Source of the DNA: Rhodocyclaceae bacterium
Lineage (GTDB): Bacteria; Pseudomonadota; Gammaproteobacteria; Burkholderiales; Rhodocyclaceae
DNA: 44,152 bases
NCBI GenBank assembly: GCA_024709955.1
Contig: JANJVS010000084.1
Span: forward strand, 1 to 44,152
Direction of reading: 5' to 3'
Positions 27,300 through 34,026 of the stretch are shown here, in pieces (positions within the stretch are counted from its first letter, which is position 1; each line of letters starts with the position of its first letter). Both the position numbers and the translations under genes were made by a program. The notes beneath the pieces were generated by a model, which searched no databases, was not told the origin of the DNA, and saw nothing but the letters and a program-made list of their open reading frames with translations.

Positions 27300-29486
27300 A
27301 TGGAATTCCGTTTCAAGCCGGCCGCGGTCGCGGTGGCGATGGCCTTTTCGATGTCGGGCGCCATGGCGGCGCTGAGCGTCAGCGGCAGCGGCGCCACCGG
27401 CACGACGCTGAGCGTCAAATACGCCGCCGCCGAAACCCGCGGCGACAAGCTGTTCGTCGCCGCCGTGGTCGGCGGTTCGCAGATCTACTTCTTCGACGCG
27501 AACGGCGCGGCGCAGGCCTACCAGCCCGGCCAGCCGACGCCCTACCGGCAGGGCTATGTCAAGGGCAGCAAGCAGGTGACGCTGGTGACGCTCGACGTGC
27601 CGGCCTGGGTCGACGGCAGCGTCGACTTCTATACCGTGCTCGGCCACAGCGGCGGCGACGTGCTGACGGACACCTCCGCCCTCGACCTCGGCACGCTGGA
27701 ACGCGTCACCGTCCAGGCCGGCCCGCGCGGCGCGAGCTTCGTCGCGCGCGGCAAGGTGCTCGACGACGCGGCGAGCGGCGCGCTGGTCTGCATCGACGCC
27801 AACTTCAACCGCCAGTGCGACGCCGGCGAGGCCCAGGCCACCGCCGGCGCCGATGGCGGCTTCGCGCTGGCCACCACCGACACCGAGGCGACGCGCAAAT
27901 CGATGATCGCGGTAACCTCCGCCGGCTACGTCCTCGAGGCGCCCGCCGGCTACTACCAGGTGATCTCGCCGCTCACCACGCTGGTGCAGAACGAGATCGA
28001 GGTGGACCGGGGCAGTACCGTGCCCAAGGCCGCCAGGATGGTCGGCGTCGAGATCGGCGTCGACCACGCCATGCTGACGGCGGACTACGTCGCCGCCCAG
28101 TCGAATGCCGCCACCAGCGCCAACGCCGCCACGGCGGAGCGCATGGCGCGACTGCTGTCGCAGGTCTGGCGGCAGGTGGCGAGCGAAACCGGACTGGCCG
28201 CCGAGACCGACGCGCGCCGCCGCGCCGCGATCGTCCAGTATTCGCGCAACCTCACCTACAAGAAAGGCTGGGTGTTCCACGAAGCGCTCAGCCAGGCCGG
28301 ACAGGATCCGGCCCAGGCGCTGCGCAAGTTCGCCACCATCGACGGCACGGTGCTGACCGACAGCCTGCGCGACGGCAAGATCGCCATGCTGGCGCAGCAG
28401 CGCTACAGCCCGGAATGGACCACCAAGCCGGTCACCGACACCTACATCGGCAATCCCTGGGCCGCCCTCGCCTACGATCCGACCACCAACCGCATCACCC
28501 TCAACATGAGCCTGATGCAGGACGGCAAGATCAAGAAAATGGACATCACCGACGCGCGCTACACCACGCCCGCGCTGGCGGCGCTGCAAAGCCTGACCCA
28601 GGTCGAATACAACCTGCAAGGCGCCAACTACGCGGTGAATGCCGACGGCAGCGTCACCGTCACCGGCAAGCGCGGCGGCTACGCCACCGAGACCCTGTCG
28701 TCGGTGGACGAGCTGGACATGGGCGGCATGACCATCAAGCTCGGCGAGCTGATTTCCTTCTCGCGGCCGGTGAATGAAATTCCCGAGGCCTACAACATCG
28801 CCGTGACCTTCCAGCCCGGCGACAAGATGTGGCGCGAGCATCACGACAAGACCAGCGCGCCGCTCGACAAGACGACCTTCTCCACCAAGGCCTCCGGCTT
28901 CGCCTCGCTGGAAGCCTACATCCTGGCGAAGAACGGCGAGTTGTCTTCCTACCAGACCTTCGGCGACTACGAGGTTTACTTCAAGCCGACCGACACCGCC
29001 GCGCCGCTCAACGGCGAGATGTGGGCCTACAACAAGAGCTCGCAGAGCCGCTTCAAGGTCGGCACCTATGCCACCCGCGTCGAGAACGGCCGCACCTACG
29101 TCGTCGTGCAGGCGACCACGCTCAAGGGCGTGACCGGCGCGACGCCGACCACGGTGATCTATTTCGACGCGGCGGGCGGCGCCATCAAGTACGCCTCCTG
29201 GCGCGAGTACGTCATGTACTGCCTGTGCTGGCAGCGCAAGTTCAACCTCGCGGCGGCGCAGCGCATCATGGACGCGCTCAAGGCCGCCGAGAGCATCCTG
29301 ATCACCCCGGCGACGGTCGCCTCGACGCAGACCTCGACGCACGCGGTCTCCGGCACGCGCGCCATCATGCTTGCCCAGGAACCGACCGCCGAGCAGGTAG
29401 CGCTGCTCAAGCAGGTAGTCTGCGGCGGCTGTGCCGGCGGCGACTGCGGCGCCTGTCCGGTGGGGGACGTGGTCGGCCTGCGCTGA
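27300..29486 (+). CDS. Large secreted protein with N-terminal domain shared with two downstream cytochromes
   Basis: A 728-residue protein of unknown function with a signal peptide (to about residue 23, SGAMAA). Residues about 24-135 form a domain repeated in the next two proteins (GGSQIYFFDANG, QPGQPTPYR, DFYTVLGHSGGDVLTD, ALDLGTLE). Then follows a loop VCIDANFNRQCDAGEAQ (about 160-176), like the D-x-N-x-N calcium-loop and SdrD-B-type modules of surface proteins. The long C-terminal part is unrecognised. It contains GVTGATPTT (residues 610-618), loosely like a flavinylation site but lacking the usual Asp, then YCLCW. The C terminus has CGGC-AGGD-CGAC, two CxxC motifs without heme His. A strong terminator follows. 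Confidence 0.75.
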   Translation: MEFRFKPAAVAVAMAFSMSGAMAALSVSGSGATGTTLSVKYAAAETRGDKLFVAAVVGGSQIYFFDANGAAQAYQPGQPTPYRQGYVKGSKQVTLVTLDVPAWVDGSVDFYTVLGHSGGDVLTDTSALDLGTLERVTVQAGPRGASFVARGKVLDDAASGALVCIDANFNRQCDAGEAQATAGADGGFALATTDTEATRKSMIAVTSAGYVLEAPAGYYQVISPLTTLVQNEIEVDRGSTVPKAARMVGVEIGVDHAMLTADYVAAQSNAATSANAATAERMARLLSQVWRQVASETGLAAETDARRRAAIVQYSRNLTYKKGWVFHEALSQAGQDPAQALRKFATIDGTVLTDSLRDGKIAMLAQQRYSPEWTTKPVTDTYIGNPWAALAYDPTTNRITLNMSLMQDGKIKKMDITDARYTTPALAALQSLTQVEYNLQGANYAVNADGSVTVTGKRGGYATETLSSVDELDMGGMTIKLGELISFSRPVNEIPEAYNIAVTFQPGDKMWREHHDKTSAPLDKTTFSTKASGFASLEAYILAKNGELSSYQTFGDYEVYFKPTDTAAPLNGEMWAYNKSSQSRFKVGTYATRVENGRTYVVVQATTLKGVTGATPTTVIYFDAAGGAIKYASWREYVMYCLCWQRKFNLAAAQRIMDALKAAESILITPATVASTQTSTHAVSGTRAIMLAQEPTAEQVALLKQVVCGGCAGGDCGACPVGDVVGLR

Positions 29487-29506
29487 CCTCCGGTCGTATT
29501 TCATCC

Positions 29507-29538
29507 GCCCTGGCCGCCCGTCGCGGCCAGGGCCTTTT
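29507..29538 (+). terminator. Intrinsic terminator between the large secreted protein and cytochrome genes
   Basis: An 11-bp perfect stem GCCCTGGCCGC / GCGGCCAGGGC (29507-29517, 29523-29533) with a CCGTC loop is followed by CTTTTCATTT. It lies inside an otherwise tightly packed same-strand cluster, so it may act as an attenuator that lets the first gene be made in excess. Confidence 0.75.
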
Positions 29539-29558
29539 CATTTACGGGAGGAAATGAA

Positions 29559-30203
29559 ATGACGAAACAAACCTTGCGGCGCCTCGCCGCGACGGCCCTG
29601 TGCCTCGGCGCGATGGGCAGCAGCCTGGCGCAGCTGAGCGCCGGGCACAGCGGCGCCAACCCGGGCGACACGCTGCAACTCCATCTGAACCTCGCCGCCG
29701 CGCGCGGCGACAACCTGTATCTCGCCGCGCAACTGGGCGGAAACTTCTATTTCTTCGACGAGGCCGGCGGCTTGTCGCCCTACGTTCCGGGGGCGCCGAC
29801 GCCGCGCCGGCGCGCCGGCGGAAGCGCCGGGCAGCAGAGCGTGCTTGAGATCGCCGTGCCCGAAGGGATCGACGCCGCGGTGACCTTCCATGCGGCCTAC
29901 GGTCCGGGTGGCGGCGACATCCTGACGACGCCCGGGGCCGTCGACATGGCCACCCTGCAGTCGACGGTCGTCGACCTGACGCCGATTCCCGGCGGACCGT
30001 CCTATGCCGCCAACTGCCAGTCCTGCCACGACTACGACCCGACCGCCAACTTCAACAACATCCAGGCCGGCCGGGACGCGGCGAAGATCCAGGCGGCGAT
30101 CGCCGCCGACAAGGGGGGCATGGGACAGCTGGCCTTCCTGAGCGCGCGGGAGATCGCGGCGATCTCCTACTGGATCCAGAACCCGCGCTTCGACTGCCAT
30201 TGA
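29559..30203 (+). CDS. Secreted cytochrome c with shared N-terminal domain (1)
   Basis: A 214-residue protein with a signal peptide (to about residue 24, SSLAQ). The shared domain spans about 25-140: GGNFYFFDEAG, VPGAPTPRR, FHAAYGPGGGDILTTPGAVDMATLQ. A C-terminal monoheme module follows with C153-Q-S-C156-H157 and a likely axial Met in GGMGQL (M188). It ends YWIQNPRFDCH. The ribosome binding site GGGAGGAAATGAA precedes ATG 29559. It presumably carries electrons in the periplasm; partner unknown. It is closely paralogous to the next gene. Confidence 0.82.
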   Translation: MTKQTLRRLAATALCLGAMGSSLAQLSAGHSGANPGDTLQLHLNLAAARGDNLYLAAQLGGNFYFFDEAGGLSPYVPGAPTPRRRAGGSAGQQSVLEIAVPEGIDAAVTFHAAYGPGGGDILTTPGAVDMATLQSTVVDLTPIPGGPSYAANCQSCHDYDPTANFNNIQAGRDAAKIQAAIAADKGGMGQLAFLSAREIAAISYWIQNPRFDCH

Positions 30204-30222
30204 CCCCGCGGAGCAGACAGCC

Positions 30223-30903
30223 ATGAACACCACCCGATCCAAGGCGGGCCGGCCGGCCCGCGCCGCCCTCGCCCTCGCCCTCTGCGGCCTGCTCGGCATC
30301 GCCGCCGCCGCTTCCTCGGCTTTTGCCCAGTTGAGCGCCAGCGCCGGCTCGGTGAGCGCGGGGCAGAACCTCACCGTCACCCTCGACCTGGCGAACGCCC
30401 GCGCCGACAGCGGCTATGTCGCGCTGATGTTCGGCGGTGGCATCTACTTCCTCGACGAGAACGGCGCGCTCCAGCCCTACCAGGCCGGCGCGCCGACACC
30501 GCGGCGCCTGGCGCAAGGCGGCGCGGGGCGGCATACCCTGTTCTCCATGACCATTCCCGCCGGCCTCGCCGGCCAGGCCGATTTCTACACCGCCTTCGGC
30601 CAGTCCGGCGTCGATGTGCTGGCCACGCCGGGCGCGCTGGACATGTCCTCGCTGCAGCACGTCGGCGTGACGCTGACGGCCGCCGCCGCAAGCGCCGACG
30701 GCAAGGCGCTCTACATGCAGCACTGCGCCGTCTGTCATGGCGGCAACCCGCTCGCCAACACCGACAACATCCTGGCCGGCCGCGATGCGGCGAAGACGCG
30801 CCAGGCCATCGTCGAGGACACGGGCGGCATGGGTTACCTGCAGTCCTTCATCACCGACGCCGAGCACGCGGCCATCGCCGCCTGGATCGCCAACCCGACG
30901 TGA
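30223..30903 (+). CDS. Secreted cytochrome c with shared N-terminal domain (2)
   Basis: A 226-residue protein with a signal peptide ending SSAFAQ. The shared domain spans about 37-150: GGGIYFLDENG, QAGAPTPRR, FYTAFGQSGVDVLATPGALDMSSLQ. The heme module has C168-A-V-C171-H172 and a likely Met ligand in GGMGYL (M203). It starts 19 bp after the preceding cytochrome and probably arose by tandem duplication. The N-terminal domain could bind a partner or cofactor common to all three paralogues, but its fold was not recognised. Confidence 0.82.
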   Translation: MNTTRSKAGRPARAALALALCGLLGIAAAASSAFAQLSASAGSVSAGQNLTVTLDLANARADSGYVALMFGGGIYFLDENGALQPYQAGAPTPRRLAQGGAGRHTLFSMTIPAGLAGQADFYTAFGQSGVDVLATPGALDMSSLQHVGVTLTAAAASADGKALYMQHCAVCHGGNPLANTDNILAGRDAAKTRQAIVEDTGGMGYLQSFITDAEHAAIAAWIANPT

Positions 30904-30920
30904 AGGCAGGGGGAAAGAGC

Positions 30921-31457
30921 ATGAACACGACAAGAAACATGATGCCGTCCGTCTCGGCCGCCCTGCTTTGGCTGGCCCTGGTCGTCGCCCCGGCCCATGC
31001 GCTGGCGCCGGCGGCCGGCGCGCCGCCGCTCGCCGGTCCGTATCTCGACAAGGCCGGCGGCCTGACGAACCAGGACCTCAAGGGCAAGGTGGTCTATGTG
31101 GACTTCTGGGCCTCCTGGTGCGGCCCCTGCCGCGCCTCCTTCCCGGTGCTCGACAAGCTCTACGGCCAGCACAAGGACAAGGGCTTCGTCGTCGTCGGCG
31201 TCAACCAGGACGACCGCCCCGAGGACGCCCGGCTGTTCCTGGCGCGCATTCCCGCCTCCTTCCCGCTGCTCGCCGATCCCGAGCACCGGCTCGCCGAGGC
31301 CTTCGAGGTCAAGGGCATGCCGAGCGCGGTGCTGATCGACCGCAAGGGCATCGTGCGCCATGTGCACCGCGGCTTCCGCGCCGGCGACGAGCGGGAAATC
31401 GCGGCGCGCATCGAGCAACTGCTGGAGGAGCAGCCATGCGGCGCGCAACTCTGCTGA
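30921..31457 (+). CDS. TlpA-like thioredoxin-fold protein
   Basis: A periplasmic thiol-disulfide oxidoreductase, 178 residues. It has a signal peptide (MNTTRNMMPSVSAALLWLAL, ending near AHA) and the active site WASWCGPC (C67 and C70). DFWASWCGPCRASFPVL, then VVGVNQDD and the cis-Pro region KGMPSAVLIDRKG are typical of TlpA/ResA. Two further Cys lie at the very end (CGAQLC). ATG 30921 follows GGGGGAAAGAGC. The coding region overlaps the DUF4266 gene by 22 bp. It probably keeps cytochrome or envelope cysteines reduced; the Cys-rich neighbours are possible clients. Confidence 0.9.
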   Translation: MNTTRNMMPSVSAALLWLALVVAPAHALAPAAGAPPLAGPYLDKAGGLTNQDLKGKVVYVDFWASWCGPCRASFPVLDKLYGQHKDKGFVVVGVNQDDRPEDARLFLARIPASFPLLADPEHRLAEAFEVKGMPSAVLIDRKGIVRHVHRGFRAGDEREIAARIEQLLEEQPCGAQLC

Positions 31458-31645
31458 TGCTGCTGGCGCTCGGCGCTGCCGGCTGCGCCAACGTCAAGCC
31501 CTACGAGCGCGGCTATCTCGCGCGCCAGGACATGCAGTTCGATGCCGATCCGGTCGATGCGCGCTTCAAGCAGCACATCTACGGCAGCAAGGAGGCCGCG
31601 CGCGGCGGCTACGGCGTGGGCGGAGGCGGCTGTGGCTGCAACTGA
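31436..31645 (+). CDS. DUF4266 family small lipoprotein
   Basis: A 69-residue protein with a lipoprotein-type signal (LLMLLALGAAGC, Cys17). The family core is VKPYERGYLARQDMQFD, then RFKQHIYGSKEAARGGYG, and it ends in a Gly/Cys tail GGGGCGCN. It overlaps both neighbours: 22 bp with the thioredoxin gene and 14 bp with the DUF3570 gene. The codons for the Gly-rich tail also supply the GGAGG ribosome binding site of the next gene. DUF4266 genes are, to my knowledge, regular partners of DUF3570 genes; function unknown. The tail could bind a metal or be modified. Confidence 0.85.
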   Translation: MRRATLLMLLALGAAGCANVKPYERGYLARQDMQFDADPVDARFKQHIYGSKEAARGGYGVGGGGCGCN

Positions 31646-32771
31646 AACCGCGGCGGCCCGCCTGCTGGCGGGCGCGGCCCTGGCCCTGCCGCTGACCGCC
31701 ATGCCCGTCCAGGCCGGCGAGTTCGCCGCCACCCAGATCGGCTACAAGCACCTGCGCTACGACGAAAAGGGGCGCATGCACGTCAACGCGCCGCACGTCT
31801 GGTTCGAGACCAGTCCCGACGAGGACACCCAGATCGGCGGCAGCGCCACCGTGGACACGCTGTCCGGCGCCAGCGTCCAGTACGTCAGCAACCGCGGCGG
31901 CGTCCCGGTGCACACCCTCTCGGGCGCGTCGATCCGCGAAACCCGCCGCGACGGCGAGCTGCATCTGCGCCGCAACTGGGGCGAGAACAATTTCGGCCTG
32001 GCCCTGTCGGCATCGCGCGAGACCGATTACGTCTCGCGCTCGGCCTCGGGCGACGCGCGCATCGACTTCAACGAACGCAACACCACCCTCGCGTTCGGCC
32101 TGGGCGCGACCGAGGACGAGATCGGCAAGCACGGCAGCGGGCTATGGCACGACCGCCGCACCTACGACGCGCTGGCCGGCGTCACCCAGGTCCTGTCGAA
32201 GTTCGCCATCGTGCAGAGCAACCTGACCTACTCCCACGGTCGCGGCCATTTCGACGATCCCTACAAATACACCATCAGCTTCCTCGGCGTCGGCGCGCCG
32301 GTGGTGCAGCAGGACCGGCGGCCCGACGAGCGCCGCGCGCTCGCCTGGCTGACGCGCTACCGCCACTACCTGCCGGCGGCGCACACCGCGCTGGCGGCGG
32401 ACTACCGCTACTACCGCGACGACTGGGGCATCCGCGCCCACATGCTGGAACTGTCGGCGACCCGCGAGCTGTCTCCGGCCCTGCGCATCGTGCCGCAGCT
32501 GCGCTACTACAGCCAAAGCGCCGCCGACTTCTTCGCCGAAACCTTCAATGCGCGCGGCGCCACCGGGTCGAGCGACGCGCGTCTCGGCGCCTTCGGCGCC
32601 TGGACCGCGGGCGTCAGCCTGGCGTGGACCATCGACGCCCATTCGAGCGTCGATATCGGCGCCTGGTCCTACCGCCAGCGCGCCGCCTACCGCCTCGGCG
32701 GCAAGGGCACGGCGAACTTCCCCACGCTCGACGCGCGCTTCCTCATGCTGGGCTACACGCTGTCCTTCTGA
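31632..32771 (+). CDS. DUF3570-type outer-membrane protein with flavinylation-like motifs
   Basis: A 379-residue product from GTG 31632 (GGAGG 5 bp upstream). It has a signal peptide (LLAGAALALPLTAMPVQAG) and then alternating amphipathic strands ending in LMLGYTLSF, a C-terminal Phe typical of outer-membrane beta barrels. It fits DUF3570. Two copies of a motif stand near the N terminus: DTLSGAS at residues 75-81 (31854-31874) and HTLSGAS at 94-100 (31911-31931). The first matches the D-x-x-[ST]-G-A-[ST] sequence to which ApbE enzymes attach FMN in NqrC and RnfG. The ApbE gene starts at the stop codon. Covalent FMN on this protein is an inference. Confidence 0.8.
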   Translation: MAATETAAARLLAGAALALPLTAMPVQAGEFAATQIGYKHLRYDEKGRMHVNAPHVWFETSPDEDTQIGGSATVDTLSGASVQYVSNRGGVPVHTLSGASIRETRRDGELHLRRNWGENNFGLALSASRETDYVSRSASGDARIDFNERNTTLAFGLGATEDEIGKHGSGLWHDRRTYDALAGVTQVLSKFAIVQSNLTYSHGRGHFDDPYKYTISFLGVGAPVVQQDRRPDERRALAWLTRYRHYLPAAHTALAADYRYYRDDWGIRAHMLELSATRELSPALRIVPQLRYYSQSAADFFAETFNARGATGSSDARLGAFGAWTAGVSLAWTIDAHSSVDIGAWSYRQRAAYRLGGKGTANFPTLDARFLMLGYTLSF

Positions 32772-33715
32772 TGGAGCCGCTGCGCCATTGCTTTGCCGCG
32801 ATGTCCTGCGCGCTGGAGCTGCAGGTGTTCGCGCCGGCCGAACTGGCGGCGCGCGCCTGCCGCGCGGTGGAGGACGAGGTGCGCCGCATCGAGGCCAAGT
32901 ATTCGCGCTACCGCGCCGACAGCCTGGTCGGCCGCATCAACGCGGCCGCCGGCGGCGCGGCGGTGGCGGTGGATGAGGAAACCGCCGCGCTGCTCGACTT
33001 CGCCGCAACCTGCCACCGGACCAGCGGCGGCCTGTTCGACATCACCAGCGGCGCCCTGCGCCAGGCATGGAAGTTCGAAACCGGCCGGCTGCCGACGGCG
33101 GAGGAAATCGCCGCCGCGCGCGCCCGGATCGGCTGGGACAAGCTGCGCTGGGAAGCCCCGCTGATCGGGCTGCCGCTGCCCGGCATGGAAATCGACCTCA
33201 GCGGTCTCGGCAAGGAGTACGCCGCCGACCGGGCTGCCGCGCTGCTCCTCGCCCACGGCTGCAGCGCCGCCCTGGTGAACTTCGGCGGCGACGTCTGCGC
33301 CACCGGGCCGCGCCCCGACGGCACCCCCTGGCAGGTGGGCATCCGCCATCCGCGCCGCCCCGGCGAACTGCTCGCCACGTTGCCGCTCCATCGCGGCGGG
33401 CTCGCCACCAGCGGCGACTACGAACGCGGCATGACCGTCGGGGGCCGGCGCTACGGCCATCTGCTGAATCCGCTGACGGGCTGGCCCGCCGAGGGCATGG
33501 CCTGCGCCACGGTGCTCGCCGACACCTGCCTGGTGGCGGGCGCACTGGCCAGCTGCGCGATGCTGCACGGAGCCGGCGGCCTGGATTTCCTCGCCGGCTG
33601 CGGCGCGCCCTACCTGGCGATGGACGCAAACGGCGGCTGCGCGGCGCGCGACGGCGACGGCCTGGCCGCGACGGCGGACGCTAGAATGGGCGCATGCCAA
33701 CCCTGCTCGTGCTGA
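32771..33715 (+). CDS. apbE: FAD:protein FMN transferase, ApbE family
   Basis: Transfers FMN from FAD to Ser/Thr of target proteins. The 314-residue product has YSRYRADSLVGRIN, GGLFDITSGALRQAWKFE, EIDLSGLGKEYAADRAAALL, VNFGGDVCATG, YGHLLNPLTGWPAEG and the Asp-rich segment LADTCLVAGAL of the Mg/FAD site. Odd: it begins almost at the catalytic domain with no signal peptide or lipobox, although most ApbE act in the periplasm and the presumed targets are exported. It ends CQPCSC. The start overlaps the DUF3570 stop by one base, and the stop lies 22 bp inside cutA. Confidence 0.9.
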   Translation: MEPLRHCFAAMSCALELQVFAPAELAARACRAVEDEVRRIEAKYSRYRADSLVGRINAAAGGAAVAVDEETAALLDFAATCHRTSGGLFDITSGALRQAWKFETGRLPTAEEIAAARARIGWDKLRWEAPLIGLPLPGMEIDLSGLGKEYAADRAAALLLAHGCSAALVNFGGDVCATGPRPDGTPWQVGIRHPRRPGELLATLPLHRGGLATSGDYERGMTVGGRRYGHLLNPLTGWPAEGMACATVLADTCLVAGALASCAMLHGAGGLDFLAGCGAPYLAMDANGGCAARDGDGLAATADARMGACQPCSC

Positions 33716-34020
33716 CCAACCTGCCCGACGCCGCCAGCGCCCGCGCGCTCGCGGCGGCGCTGGTGGCGGCGCGGCTCGCCGCCTGCGTGAATATCCTCGC
33801 CCCCTGCCGCTCGGTGTATCGCTGGCAGGGCAAGATCGAGGACGCCGAGGAGGTGCCGCTGCTCGTCAAGACCACGGCGGAGCGCTATGCGGAACTGGAA
33901 GCGGCGATCCGCGCGCGGCATCCTTATGAACTTCCGGAGATCGTCGCGGTCCCAATCGAGCGCGGCCTGCCGGCCTACCTGGCCTGGGTCGCCGCCGAGA
34001 CCTCTCCCGCCACCGACTAA
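33694..34020 (+). CDS. cutA: Divalent-cation tolerance protein CutA
   Basis: A 108-residue trimeric CutA1 protein. Signature blocks are TNLPDAASARALAAALVAARLAACVNIL, SVYRWQGKIEDAEEVPLLVKT and HPYELPEIVAVPI. Its role is uncertain: linked to copper tolerance, and in some reports to anchoring of disulfide-metabolism proteins. It is followed 6 bp later by dsbD, a common pairing. The start lies inside the apbE 3' end. Confidence 0.95.
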   Translation: MPTLLVLTNLPDAASARALAAALVAARLAACVNILAPCRSVYRWQGKIEDAEEVPLLVKTTAERYAELEAAIRARHPYELPEIVAVPIERGLPAYLAWVAAETSPATD

Positions 34021-34026
34021 GCCACC

